Shown: in pieces, positions 25,513 through 34,024 of the stretch
How the letters are laid out: every line of letters begins with the position of its first letter
Position numbering within the stretch: position 1 is the first letter of the stretch
Source of the DNA: an uncultured Bacteroidota bacterium
GTDB taxonomy: Bacteria; Bacteroidota; Bacteroidia; Chitinophagales; Chitinophagaceae
Direction of reading: 5' to 3'
Assembly (NCBI GenBank): GCA_903903635.1
Contig: CAIUZK010000150.1
Location: 1-38,215, forward strand
DNA length: 38,215 nt
Notes under the pieces: model-generated
What the model was told of the DNA's origin: nothing
The model's database searches: none
What the model saw: only the letters and a program-made list of their open reading frames with translations
Position numbers and translations under genes: made by a program

Positions 25513-25739
25513 ACTGAATATTTATTTCTAAACTCAGCCAATACGTTTTCATAAAGCAGTAATTCACCTCTATCAGCCTCATTTATAGCATCATCCAGTT
25601 CTCTGTTTATTGCATCTTCATTTTCCGGATGCACATTATGCAGATTATCCAGAAAGTGTTTAACTGCATGGATTACAGATGCATCTTGCTCCTCATTTAT
25701 GCGCTGCACAATTTCAATTTTCTCTGCAATAATATCCAT
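25509..25739 (-). CDS. Antitoxin partner of the RelE/ParE toxin
   Basis: The ATG at 25739 gives a 76-residue acidic, helical protein (DIIAEKIEIVQRINEEQDASVIHAVKHFL, then an acidic NEDAINRELDDAINEADRGE stretch). It lies directly upstream of the toxin with a 4-bp overlap, which supports the antitoxin role more than the sequence does. The open frame extends to a TTG at 25760, and the internal ATG is preferred. The N-terminal helices may dimerise or bind the operator, and the acidic C-terminal part could wrap the toxin. No familiar ribbon-helix-helix motif is obvious. Confidence 0.75.
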   Translation of the reverse strand: MDIIAEKIEIVQRINEEQDASVIHAVKHFLDNLHNVHPENEDAINRELDDAINEADRGELLLYENVLAEFRNKYSV

Positions 25740-25787
25740 ATACCTGCTTTTGCCTATCAAATTTAAGGAATTATCTTAAATATTGTA

Positions 25788-26432
25788 TCATAGTATATCC
25801 AGCCCAAAATCCTCCATACTGCTCAGTTTTCCATCCGCCAGCGAGAAGCGGGGATCGTCAAAATGAAGTTCATCGGGCACAACAATCACTTTCATCCGGG
25901 CAGCCTTTCCTGCTATCATACCGTTCACTGAATCCTCAAGCACCAGGCATTCATTGGGCCTGGTACCCAGGCTGGCCGCACAATGCAAAAAAACCGCCGG
26001 ATGTGGTTTTCCCATTTCCACCGCATCTGCCGATGTGATCACATCAAAATAGGATGTCAGCCCAAAATGGTCGGTCAGGGCATCTATCATATGCTTTGGC
26101 GACGATGAAGCAAGACCTATTTTAAAATGGTGTTTCTTCAGCAATTTAAGTGCATCCTCTACCCCTTTCAATATGGTCGCACTCTTTTTCGACGAAGCTA
26201 TAATATCATCCAGTATTTCATCAGCTACCTCTCTGGCGCTTGTTCCCTCCCACGGATAATGGATTGCCCAATGGTCTGTTACTTCAAATATCCTCAGCCC
26301 GGTAGTCTCCTTAAATTGCTTCCTGGTAATCGGTATTTTGTGTTTATGGGCAATGCGCAGCATACTTTCACCCCAAAGCGGCTCAGTATCCAGCAACAGG
26401 CCATCCATATCAAATAATACTGTGTTTATCAT
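25788..26432 (-). CDS. hxpB: HAD-family sugar phosphatase (HxpB-like)
   Basis: The 214-residue enzyme carries the HAD motifs: DMDGLLLDTEP with nucleophile D8 and acid/base D10, GLASSSPKHM with the motif II Ser, K at GKPHPAVFL, and LEDSVNGMIAG with the motif IV acids. The sequence GLLLDTEPLWG and SSPKHMI match the hexitol phosphatase / 2-deoxyglucose-6-phosphatase (HxpB/YniC) group. These remove phosphate from sugar phosphates as a clean-up or salvage step. The symbol is by family resemblance. It is cytosolic and stands alone between the toxin-antitoxin pair and the metalloprotease-like gene. Confidence 0.82.
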   Translation of the reverse strand: MINTVLFDMDGLLLDTEPLWGESMLRIAHKHKIPITRKQFKETTGLRIFEVTDHWAIHYPWEGTSAREVADEILDDIIASSKKSATILKGVEDALKLLKKHHFKIGLASSSPKHMIDALTDHFGLTSYFDVITSADAVEMGKPHPAVFLHCAASLGTRPNECLVLEDSVNGMIAGKAARMKVIVVPDELHFDDPRFSLADGKLSSMEDFGLDIL

Positions 26433-26449
26433 CCTTTCTGTCTAAAGGC

Positions 26450-26457
26450 CAAAAGTA
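26450..26457 (-). promoter_or_regulatory. -7 box of the HxpB-like gene
   Basis: On the minus strand TACTTTTG is an exact TAnnTTTG match 17 bp before the ATG. A TTG at the ideal upstream distance is not seen. Confidence 0.4.
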
Positions 26458-26579
26458 CTAAACCTGTGGTTATGGTTTGGGGCAAAATGTCTGAATCAGA
26501 ATTCGCTGAATTTTAGGATTTGCAGAATTAGGGTGCATGAAGTACGATTAAACGGATAAATTGATTTAGAATTCAGAAA

Positions 26580-29354
26580 TCACTTGCAGATTACCAGCCG
26601 CTGCTGATCCTTATTACCCGCGGCATCTGTGAGCTTTACTATATAAACTCCATTGGGTAAATCAGTTTGTATCTCCATGGGTGAACCGTTATAAAGTAGG
26701 TGTTTGCTGCCCACGGCACGGCCACTCATATCTGTTATCTGAACTTGCAGGTTTGAGTTTATGGCGAAGGAGCCTGAAATAATAAAGCTTTTGCCTGCAG
26801 GATTAGGATAAATTGCGAATTTTGCCGGGTTTTCTCCTGGTGTTCCCAAAGCAAAGTTTGCTATGGTAATTGTCTGGCTGGTGGAACCACAGCCATCAGT
26901 AGCTGTAACTGTATAAGTAACAGGCGCAGTGGTAGCTGTCACCGTAATAGCAGGCGTAGTAGCACCTGTATTCCACAAATAGGTATAGCCGCAACCAATG
27001 TTATTGATGCTTGCCGTCAGCCGGTTACTCAATCCTGTTATCGTATCAGTAATGCTAACAACCAGCGGCGTTATTGTTGTATCTTCTATTAACGAGAGAT
27101 TTTCCATTAACATACAACCTGTTGATAGCGCTCTGAGGCAGAAGATAGCAGACGAGGTGTCGGCGCAATAGGTAAAGTGGATAGTGGCATGGTGCCAGAC
27201 CGTATCTACGGTTATGCTCTTGTCGAACGAATAAACAAAAGGGATCGCAGCCGGACCGGCAATGGACGGCGTAACATCAAAAGGTGCGTTTACAAAACCG
27301 AATGTAAAAGTCAAAGCAGATCCCGGAACAATTGAAGACGTATCTCCGTCGAAATAATCAAATTCCACTGTATATTTGTGGCAATGCCTTGCGCTGTCGC
27401 CAAGGTAAAAATAAGAGTATCCATAACCCCAGAACATTTTATAACGGTCGCTGCTATCTATGGACATGGGATGATATGCGGGCCAAGTTTCCGGAAAAGA
27501 ACCGTACCCACCGCCCCCTGCAAACTCGGTGTAAGTAGTGCCGGTGCAAGAAATATTCGAGTTCTTGATCAGCGATGATATGTTGGAATAGTCAATATAC
27601 GGGGCGGCATAAAAGCTGTAGGGTTGCGCGTCTGAAAAATCCTGACTTAGAAGATTGGTCCAATGGCCATCCATAAAGAAGGTGGTGTTGGGTATGTTTT
27701 CAGCAGTCGCCAGCAGCTTCACTTCGCTGCCCTCTTCAAATCCGCCGTTGAGTACCAGGTTGCTGCCCGGTGGCGTTGAAACCGCCGTGCCTTTCGCCAC
27801 GTCAATGGTATAAATAACATACGAACCTTTTTCTTTTCCGTCCCACAGGTTGAAACCAAACTGTGCCCTGCCATAAAAATTGGGGCGTGGTGTATAGGTT
27901 ATCGACGACCCACCGCTCCCCAGTGTCAATAGGTTGTGGTTATTGCCGCCATTGCCGCAGCCTCTCAGGTTGAATAAACTGCCCGGCATCACAGATATTG
28001 GGTCCCCATCGGCATCGGTAACAGTGGTGTCAGTGAGCAGGTTTATAGTAATGCTTGATCCTATATTATTGGTCATAGTATAATCGGCAGGCAATGTTTC
28101 TGCAAAGTCAAGGTTATAAAGGTTATAATTATACCGGGCCATTTTTTTGGAATAAGGTGTGTGGTTGGTAATCGTGGCGCCACTTGTGGACATATAGGCC
28201 GAGGCAAGGTTGTAACCCAGGTTATGGAAATTCTGTATTTCGCCCTTAGTATACTGCCGGCTTTTATCACCCAGTATCGCAGTTGGGGCCATAATATACC
28301 TGGGATGGTAACCGGGGCTGTGTCGCTGCTGGTTGGAATAAGCCCAGCCGTTGTCTTCCAGGTGAGAGACCAGTGAGCCCATCAGGTCGGACCCTATAAA
28401 ATTCCGGGACTCTGAAAAAACAGGGTGATTATCCGATGCGGTCAGGTTGTTCAACCATAGGTCGTTTCTATTTAAGGCATTGGTATCTGTAGCGTACAGG
28501 GGATTGATGTAAGGGCTTGCGGTTGTGCCTAATACCAGCTTTGAGAGGCTGTAGCCCGGAAACACATTGCCCTTCATTATGTTGTAGTCCATGCCCGAAA
28601 ATAAATTGCCGCCCGCAACAGAACCCGGAAATCCACCTACATAATTTATGAAGCTCAGAAAGCCAAGTATATGCCCCATCTCATGCAGCAAAGTCCGGTT
28701 CAGATCAATACGGCAATTTACAAATGGAGCGGCATCGTTATCCTGGAATGTAAAAGAATGCATCACATAACTGGTGCCCGATGGATACCAGGTATATCCT
28801 CCGTAATTCACCACCAGGTCGCCATGGTAGTCTCCCGGATTCGGATCAACACCAGTATTTGTAAAATCAAAAACAAAGCCATTGGTAATGCCCGGGCCTG
28901 CAGGATGATAAGGCCCGCCCCTTGCCAGGAAACCATAGCCTACCGGCAGCGGATTGAGCGCGGCATAAGACTCGCTTACATGTATCCTGATAGGATTACC
29001 GGATGGTATGGAACTGAAGTCAAACACACTCTGGATATACGTGAGCACATTACACAGGTTATTCCTGCGTATGGCGCCCAGAGTTACATCAGAGAACCCT
29101 TCCTGCGGATTAGAGGTGATCAGGTCTTCATAATATAATCTGAACTTGCCGCAGTCTACAATGGCATAAGATGGAAACGAGGCAAGAGATGTAAATGTGG
29201 AAGTGGTTTTGTGGTGCCAGGATCCGCCTTTTGTCAGCGAAGCGAAATAGGCAGCATCCGCGCCACAGCGGATTCCACCTTCATTAGCTGGAATGTTCTG
29301 TGAGAATGCAGCTAGAAATGAAAATAAAAATACGGATAATAGTGAGTATTTCAT
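26580..29354 (-). CDS. Large secreted HEXXH (metalloprotease-like) protein with T9SS sorting domain
   Basis: The 924-residue protein starts with a Sec signal (LLSVFLFSFLAAFSQ). An N-terminal domain of about 400 residues holds TLLHEMGHILGFLSF, with the zinc motif HEMGH at 224-228 and Gly at 231. A metzincin would have a third His at +10; here that position is Ser, so any third ligand must lie elsewhere or activity may be lost. Residues about 440-510 resemble an Ig-like or cadherin-like linker (DADGDPISVMPGSLFNL). A carbohydrate-binding-like part follows, then a repeat with TVTATDGCGSTS. The last 80 residues (FAIYPNPAGKSFIISG to the end) are a T9SS type A sorting domain. It is probably a surface or released protease or glycan-binding protein. 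Confidence 0.82.
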   Translation of the reverse strand: MKYSLLSVFLFSFLAAFSQNIPANEGGIRCGADAAYFASLTKGGSWHHKTTSTFTSLASFPSYAIVDCGKFRLYYEDLITSNPQEGFSDVTLGAIRRNNLCNVLTYIQSVFDFSSIPSGNPIRIHVSESYAALNPLPVGYGFLARGGPYHPAGPGITNGFVFDFTNTGVDPNPGDYHGDLVVNYGGYTWYPSGTSYVMHSFTFQDNDAAPFVNCRIDLNRTLLHEMGHILGFLSFINYVGGFPGSVAGGNLFSGMDYNIMKGNVFPGYSLSKLVLGTTASPYINPLYATDTNALNRNDLWLNNLTASDNHPVFSESRNFIGSDLMGSLVSHLEDNGWAYSNQQRHSPGYHPRYIMAPTAILGDKSRQYTKGEIQNFHNLGYNLASAYMSTSGATITNHTPYSKKMARYNYNLYNLDFAETLPADYTMTNNIGSSITINLLTDTTVTDADGDPISVMPGSLFNLRGCGNGGNNHNLLTLGSGGSSITYTPRPNFYGRAQFGFNLWDGKEKGSYVIYTIDVAKGTAVSTPPGSNLVLNGGFEEGSEVKLLATAENIPNTTFFMDGHWTNLLSQDFSDAQPYSFYAAPYIDYSNISSLIKNSNISCTGTTYTEFAGGGGYGSFPETWPAYHPMSIDSSDRYKMFWGYGYSYFYLGDSARHCHKYTVEFDYFDGDTSSIVPGSALTFTFGFVNAPFDVTPSIAGPAAIPFVYSFDKSITVDTVWHHATIHFTYCADTSSAIFCLRALSTGCMLMENLSLIEDTTITPLVVSITDTITGLSNRLTASINNIGCGYTYLWNTGATTPAITVTATTAPVTYTVTATDGCGSTSQTITIANFALGTPGENPAKFAIYPNPAGKSFIISGSFAINSNLQVQITDMSGRAVGSKHLLYNGSPMEIQTDLPNGVYIVKLTDAAGNKDQQRLVICK

Positions 29355-29374
29355 AGATAAGTATTTTAGTAAAT

Positions 29375-29382
29375 CAAATGTA
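29375..29382 (-). promoter_or_regulatory. -7 box of the metalloprotease-like gene
   Basis: On the minus strand TACATTTG is an exact TAnnTTTG match 20 bp before the ATG. The -33 TTG is not obvious. Confidence 0.4.
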
Positions 29383-29717
29383 AGTCATTTTTTTGAATTA
29401 TTCTATACCAGAATGGGTGCGTTTCAGGTTTGTGTCCCAGCCGACTCTCAAAAACTCCAGCAGCCTGAAAATCAGATCAAATGTTTATGGTCTCGGCGGC
29501 AATCAGGGCATGGCAAATCAAATTGTATTTCCGCCTCATAATGGTGCTCTTCCTAAAAGAGGGCAAGGGTGAGGTCACATTGGAAATTAATAACTCCATT
29601 TTATTTGGAATTAACAATTCCTCATACTACCTTTGTGCCAAATTCTATCCCTATATGCCACTAAAGAAAAATATATTTCCTGTTATATTATCAGTCCTGC
29701 CAGTTTTGCACACAAAA

Positions 29718-30345
29718 TTGCACACTTACCTCTAAAATGTGCAATTACTTCAGGTTAAACCCTTGATAATCAATAAAACTTTGCGCAAAAAAATATTATT
29801 GCACACCACTGTGCAATTGCACTTATGTAATAATATGTGATGCATGAAAAGTAAACCCAATCAATTATTACCAAACTCAATCATATAATCCTTTAATCAT
29901 AAGAATCCCAGTTCAGACATAAATTGCACACTTACCACCCAAATGCGCAAGAAAATCGGTCTAAACACTTGATAATCAATAAGAATTTGTGCAAAAAAAT
30001 ATAATTGCACACCACTGTGCAATTGCACTTATGAGATAATATCTAATAAAAGAAATTGGTAAACCCATTCTAGGACGATACACCAAACTCAATCATAGTA
30101 AATCATAAAATCAGGTAAATCATAGTTCAGACAATTTTGCACACTTACCACCCAAATGCGCAAGAAAATCGGTCTAAACCCTTGATAATCAATAAAAGTT
30201 TGCGCAAAAAAATATAATTGCACACCACTGTGCAATTGCACTTATGAGATAATATCTAATAAAAGAAATTGGTAAACCCATTCTAGGAGGATTACCCAAA
30301 CTCAATCATAGTAAATCATATAATCAATAAAATCATAGTTCAGAC
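29718..30345. repeat. Three tandem ~206-213 bp repeats with TTGCAC/GTGCAA stem-loops
   Basis: Units begin at 29718, 29924 and 30137 with TTGCACACTTACC and end near GTTCAGACA (last unit ends about 30345). Units 2 and 3 are nearly identical; unit 1 is diverged after its middle. Each unit contains CTTGATAATCAATAA, a TTTG(C/T)GCAAAAAAATA tract, the hairpin TTGCACA-CCAC-TGTGCAA and the self-complementary GTGCAATTGCAC overlapping it. No spacer-like variable segments exist, so it is not a CRISPR array. Role unknown: iteron-like protein sites, a structured RNA family, or a non-coding mobile repeat are all possible. Confidence 0.85.
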
Positions 30346-30483
30346 AACCCAATAAAACCATGATTATCAATCCCAAACCCTGCAAAAAACACCAAAGAAA
30401 ATGACCTCAAAGATCAAATTGCAAATTAATGCATATCGGTTGAAGCATATACAGTAGCTCAATTCTTGCCCCCCGGAACAAGG

Positions 30484-30502
30484 TCCCGATTTTCCATCGG
30501 GA
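30484..30502 (-). terminator. Hairpin after the hotdog gene
   Basis: TCCCGAT and ATCGGGA form a perfect 7-bp stem with a 5-nt loop, 11 bp past the stop of the gene at 30514-30936. No T-run follows, so it may be a simple 3' hairpin rather than an intrinsic terminator. Confidence 0.35.
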
Positions 30503-30513
30503 GGGGTGAGGTT

Positions 30514-30936
30514 TCACTCCTGGGGCTCAGGAGTAACATAGATCTTGAATTCGCAACTGGCTATCTCCTTATCCCCTACCCTGACCGATCCTTTTACAAG
30601 GTGAAAGTTGAGCAGGTTCTGGACGAATTCGGCCTCGGTGGTAATTACATCATCCACCCTGGGCAGATCGGTGATCCGGATGTTTTTCAGTGCGGCGATA
30701 TAGCCCATGGGCTTGGGTTTATTGCTCTGAATAGCACGGTATCCGGTACCGGCCCCTGCGGTCTGGGCCATATTCTCTATGAGGCCAGGCTCGGTAAAAC
30801 GGCCATTGATCACAAACAGGTTATCGGGTGTGATATGGAGCGTAGTACGGGTTATATTGCCCTCGGCATAAGTAAGCTCACCAATCATAAAAAACGGATC
30901 GCGCTGTGGTATGTACTGAAGTGACTCCTGGTTCAT
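30514..30936 (-). CDS. FabZ-like hotdog-fold dehydratase, His replaced by Gln
   Basis: From the ATG at 30936 (140 aa) the protein matches the hotdog fold of 3-hydroxyacyl-ACP dehydratases: YIPQRDPFFMIGEL, then FTEPGLIENMAQTAGAGTGY on the central helix, then strands with GYIAALKNIRI and FHLVKGSVRVGDKEIA. In FabZ the first motif is PHRxPF with a catalytic His; here Gln takes its place, while the Glu of the helix (PGLIENMAQ) is kept. Related Bacteroidota proteins occur in flexirubin/aryl-polyene gene clusters, but none is visible around this one. The open frame reaches a TTG at 30981, and the ATG aligns better. Loss of dehydratase activity or a thioesterase-like role is possible. Confidence 0.78.
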   Translation of the reverse strand: MNQESLQYIPQRDPFFMIGELTYAEGNITRTTLHITPDNLFVINGRFTEPGLIENMAQTAGAGTGYRAIQSNKPKPMGYIAALKNIRITDLPRVDDVITTEAEFVQNLLNFHLVKGSVRVGDKEIASCEFKIYVTPEPQE

Positions 30937-31040
30937 AAATATTAAAGGTTGAATTGTACCTGCTAAAGTAAGAATGAACAACGAATGGCGCTAATAAAAG
31001 TTAATCTTTTTAAAAATGCTGTCTATTACGCATTATTTTT

Positions 31041-31048
31041 TATTTTTG
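31041..31048 (+). promoter_or_regulatory. TATTTTTG box very close to the 31056 start
   Basis: An exact TAnnTTTG match ends only 7 bp before the ATG. If used, the transcript would start at or next to the start codon (leaderless). No TTG at the -33 position was found. Confidence 0.35.
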
Positions 31049-31055
31049 ATTACTT

Positions 31056-31562
31056 ATGACTCGTAGCGTAATTATATGCATGATAAGCGGCTTATTGCTC
31101 TGCGGCACTAATGTCCGGGCGCAGCAGGCCAAACAGAATGCCGGGCGCAAAGGTGCAGTAAAAGTGTTTAAGCCGGGTGTATACCTTGGCCATGGCGACC
31201 GCTGTGGCGGCCAGATTACGAAAGCTGAGTTTGATAAGCTGATGAAGCAGGGCCTGACAGCCCACGACTCGCTGGGCAAAAAGTATAAGGTGATCAGCTT
31301 TGAATTTACCTATGCCGAGCGGAGCCTCTATGAAGATTCAGTAGCCAATCTGCAGGTACTTACCGAATACATTAATGGCATGTGTTTTGGAGATACACTT
31401 TCAGCATCCATTGCCGGCACACTTTATGAGCGAACCAAGGCCGGAGATACCGCCTTCTTCGATCATGTGCAACTGGTGCGCTTTAAAAACAAAAGCAGCG
31501 AGCCAATGCCCGACAGTACTGCATTTCTGGGCAAAAGCATGAAATTCATACTGGGGAAATAA
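31056..31562 (+). CDS. Small secreted protein, GldM C-terminal-like features
   Basis: The 168-residue protein has a Sec signal (SVIICMISGLLLCGTNVRAQ). The mature part reads GVYLGHGDRCGGQITKAEFDKL, then KYKVISFEFTYAERS, then GDTLSASIAGTLYER and FFDHVQLVRFKN. The order (Gly-Gly-x-Ile-x-Lys segment, a beta strand ending in F-x-F-x-Y, then F-F-x-x-V/I) loosely recalls the C-terminal domain of the gliding-motility protein GldM. That resemblance is weak and by eye only. It converges on tamL with 9 bp between stop codons. Alternative start at 31080 would shorten the signal peptide too much. Confidence 0.7.
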   Translation: MTRSVIICMISGLLLCGTNVRAQQAKQNAGRKGAVKVFKPGVYLGHGDRCGGQITKAEFDKLMKQGLTAHDSLGKKYKVISFEFTYAERSLYEDSVANLQVLTEYINGMCFGDTLSASIAGTLYERTKAGDTAFFDHVQLVRFKNKSSEPMPDSTAFLGKSMKFILGK

Positions 31563-31571
31563 TACCACACA

Positions 31572-33989
31572 TCAGAAAGGATAACCAATAGAAATATTGA
31601 AGATAATATTATTGGAACGCCATGTGGCATCACCCGGCGCTATCTGGTAGAACACCCAACCGCCATTATCAGACACATAGGGCTTCTTAACAGGTATTGC
31701 CAGATCAACCCTCAGGGTGAGGAAGGAGGCTATATCAAACCTTAGCCCCATACCTGCATCGGCAGCAATATCGCGGCCAAGGGTTTCGAATTTCATCTCA
31801 CCTCCGGGATAGCTGGGATCGGCATGGGCCAGCCAGATATTGCCTGCATCGGCAAACAGCGCACCATTCATCTTAATGGCTCCTGCAAACAAAGGCGCTA
31901 TAGGAAAACGAAATTCGGTATTGAACTCCAGCTTGATATCTCCGGTACGGTCTATCTGATTGGCATTATTCTCGGCGCCATTGTAGTAGCTGCCCGGCCC
32001 CAGGGTGCGGATTCGCCAGCCGCGCAGACTATAAGGCCCGCCGGCAAAATACTGTTTGATATAGGGCAGCGCCACTGATTGACCATAGGGCCTGCCAACC
32101 CCACCATAAAACCGAATGGCGATCTGGGAGTGAGCGACCTTGATATAGTCCTTGGCTTCGAAATCGAACTTGACGTATTGAGCAAACTGGAGCTTGTACA
32201 GGTCATTGAGGGCCGTGCCAAGCGAGTTGAAGGCCGACAATAGCCCTCCAGCTTCTTCCAGGCCCAGCTTGACGGAGAGGTGGTTATTATTGTACTTCTT
32301 AAAAATGTTGTCGAATAAATAATTGATCGACTCCCCTTCTATGAAGTTCTCTTTATAACTGTTGCGGAGGTAGGCATTGCTATCGAGTACCCGCTGAAAG
32401 GAATCGGTTTTCAGCGGCAGTTTAATGATGTTGATAAAGGCAGGAGCGAAGGTCCATGAGGTGGTTTGGTCCTGCCGCCAGTTGTACGCGAAATTGGCGC
32501 TGGTATTGACAAGCGTGAAATAATTGATCCGGTCCATTACGTTTTCTCCACCACTTATAATGGTGTGTGGCAGGTTACTGTTATCGAACCGGGAGGCTGC
32601 TATCGGCGCCAGGAATTTAGGGAAATCGACACTGGCATTTACCCCGTAATATTTGGTAAGAATACTGAAATGGTCTGTGATGTTTTTGCCTGCATTATCG
32701 TTGTAAGATAGCTCCAGTCCACCGTTGATACCAATTGTAAGCAGGTTGGCCCCCTTAAGCAGGTTGCGGTCGCGATAGTTGATGCTGAGCGAATTGCCAA
32801 GAAAATAGGTAGAGCCACTCGATATCTCGTAGGCCGAAGTGAAGTCGTGTTTTTTGTTACGTTTCAATAAAATATCATAATCGAGTATGCCCCTGTTGCG
32901 CCGGTTCTCATAGGGCAGTATGCGCACATACTGAAAAATGCCCAGTTCATTAAGTTTGGCTATGGACTTATCAAAATCTGACTGAGAATAAAGGTCACCT
33001 GGATTCAGATAGATATGCCTGAATAATACATTAGGGTGAATATAGCTGGAGTGATAAATGAAATTGACTCCTTTTATGGTCTTCCTGATCATAGTGGAAT
33101 CCTTCAAATCAGCAGGAGTATTGTAATCGGGATATACATTTACTTTATTCAGCGTGTATGGCCGGAAGGCCATTGTGTCGTCTGCAAGCTGTATATGGAG
33201 CGTAAGATCAACGGTATGCTTTTTCTTTGTTTTAGCCTCTAAAGTAGAATTAACCACACCCTCAAACAAACTACCCACGTCTTTGAATATTGATTTGTCG
33301 ACAGTGTCGATACCATTTAGAAAATTTATGTTCTCCTGGGTAAAATGGTAATAACCTTTGTCGCGTATGGCAGAAATAATCCGGCTTCTTTCATCCTCAA
33401 GCAGACTATACTTGAAAGGTACATCTTTAAGGAGCAACGTATTTTCTTCCTCTTCTTTTACTATATGAGCAATCGCACTGTCTTCAATTGCAAAATTCAC
33501 TTTGTCGATTACGTAATTATAGCCTGATTCAACTTTGTAGGAGACGTAAGCATGCTTATGACGGAGGCGCGTTTTGGAGCTGACCTTTGCATAAAAATAG
33601 CCTTGAGAAAACATGAATTTTTTCATATTCAGCATTGACCGCTGAACCATTAGTGTATCATAAATTGCAGGTCGCTCCAGGTATTTGGGAAGGGAATCTA
33701 CCGGCTGCCCGTGCAGTTTATTGGCATGACGATAGTAGTTGAGCAATTTAAAAGGCATGCCGAACATCCTGGTATTGGGCTTTTGGGTAATCATCCTGGC
33801 CAGGTTATCCTTCATTTCTCCCTTACCGCTGATCTTATTTACAGAGGTAAGACCGACACTGTTTTTCCGAAGCAGATACTGGTTATTGCCGAGGTACTTA
33901 GTGCTGCTGCAACTAACAGATAACACCAATACTGCTGCAAGCAACAGGGAAAGAATTTGGTTAATATTATAAGATAGTCTTTTACGCAT
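31572..33989 (-). CDS. tamL: BamA/TamA-family outer-membrane lipoprotein TamL
   Basis: The 805-residue protein has a lipoprotein signal (LLLAAVLVLSVSCSSTKYLG, Cys27), POTRA-like repeats over about 100-420 (KDVPFKYSLLEDERSRIISA, YHFTQENINFL; later GDLYSQSDFDKSIAKLNELGIFQYV), and a 16-strand Omp85 barrel in the C-terminal half. The barrel includes YFAGGPYSLRGWRIRTLGPG (the conserved loop 6 VRGY/F-like segment) and ends NNIIFNISIGYPF. Lipidated BamA-like proteins with this signature are called TamL in Bacteroidota and work with TamB in envelope biogenesis. tamB is not in the window. It is divergent from the RNA methyltransferase at 34025, a pairing common in the phylum. Confidence 0.9.
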   Translation of the reverse strand: MRKRLSYNINQILSLLLAAVLVLSVSCSSTKYLGNNQYLLRKNSVGLTSVNKISGKGEMKDNLARMITQKPNTRMFGMPFKLLNYYRHANKLHGQPVDSLPKYLERPAIYDTLMVQRSMLNMKKFMFSQGYFYAKVSSKTRLRHKHAYVSYKVESGYNYVIDKVNFAIEDSAIAHIVKEEEENTLLLKDVPFKYSLLEDERSRIISAIRDKGYYHFTQENINFLNGIDTVDKSIFKDVGSLFEGVVNSTLEAKTKKKHTVDLTLHIQLADDTMAFRPYTLNKVNVYPDYNTPADLKDSTMIRKTIKGVNFIYHSSYIHPNVLFRHIYLNPGDLYSQSDFDKSIAKLNELGIFQYVRILPYENRRNRGILDYDILLKRNKKHDFTSAYEISSGSTYFLGNSLSINYRDRNLLKGANLLTIGINGGLELSYNDNAGKNITDHFSILTKYYGVNASVDFPKFLAPIAASRFDNSNLPHTIISGGENVMDRINYFTLVNTSANFAYNWRQDQTTSWTFAPAFINIIKLPLKTDSFQRVLDSNAYLRNSYKENFIEGESINYLFDNIFKKYNNNHLSVKLGLEEAGGLLSAFNSLGTALNDLYKLQFAQYVKFDFEAKDYIKVAHSQIAIRFYGGVGRPYGQSVALPYIKQYFAGGPYSLRGWRIRTLGPGSYYNGAENNANQIDRTGDIKLEFNTEFRFPIAPLFAGAIKMNGALFADAGNIWLAHADPSYPGGEMKFETLGRDIAADAGMGLRFDIASFLTLRVDLAIPVKKPYVSDNGGWVFYQIAPGDATWRSNNIIFNISIGYPF

Positions 33990-34012
33990 GTATCAGGTAA
34001 CTACAATTAATA

Positions 34013-34020
34013 TAGTTTTG
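34013..34020 (+). promoter_or_regulatory. TAGTTTTG box very close to the RNA methyltransferase start
   Basis: An exact TAnnTTTG match ends 4 bp before the ATG at 34025. It would give a leaderless transcript, or the true start of transcription lies elsewhere in the 35-bp divergent gap. No -33 TTG is obvious. Confidence 0.3.
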
Positions 34021-34024
34021 CAGC

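Larger units (their letters stand above)
29355..30513. other. 1.16-kb gene-free region with structured repeats
   Basis: No convincing gene was seen. The left part (29400-29700) is unique sequence with a GAGGGCAAGGGTGAGGTC block near 29557. Three tandem repeats fill 29718-30345. A related GGAGGGGTGAGGTTT block occurs at 30500-30514, so GGTGAGGT flanks the array on both sides. Short frames in this stretch show no start context or protein-like composition. Confidence 0.7.

Noticed and set aside
29293-29735. Two short plus-strand frames (82 and 84 aa) in the gene-free region
   Set aside because: No start context, no recognisable motif; the second runs into the first repeat unit.
29718-30345. CRISPR array
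   Set aside because: The units are over 200 bp, nearly identical throughout, and have no short repeat/variable spacer alternation; no cas genes are nearby.
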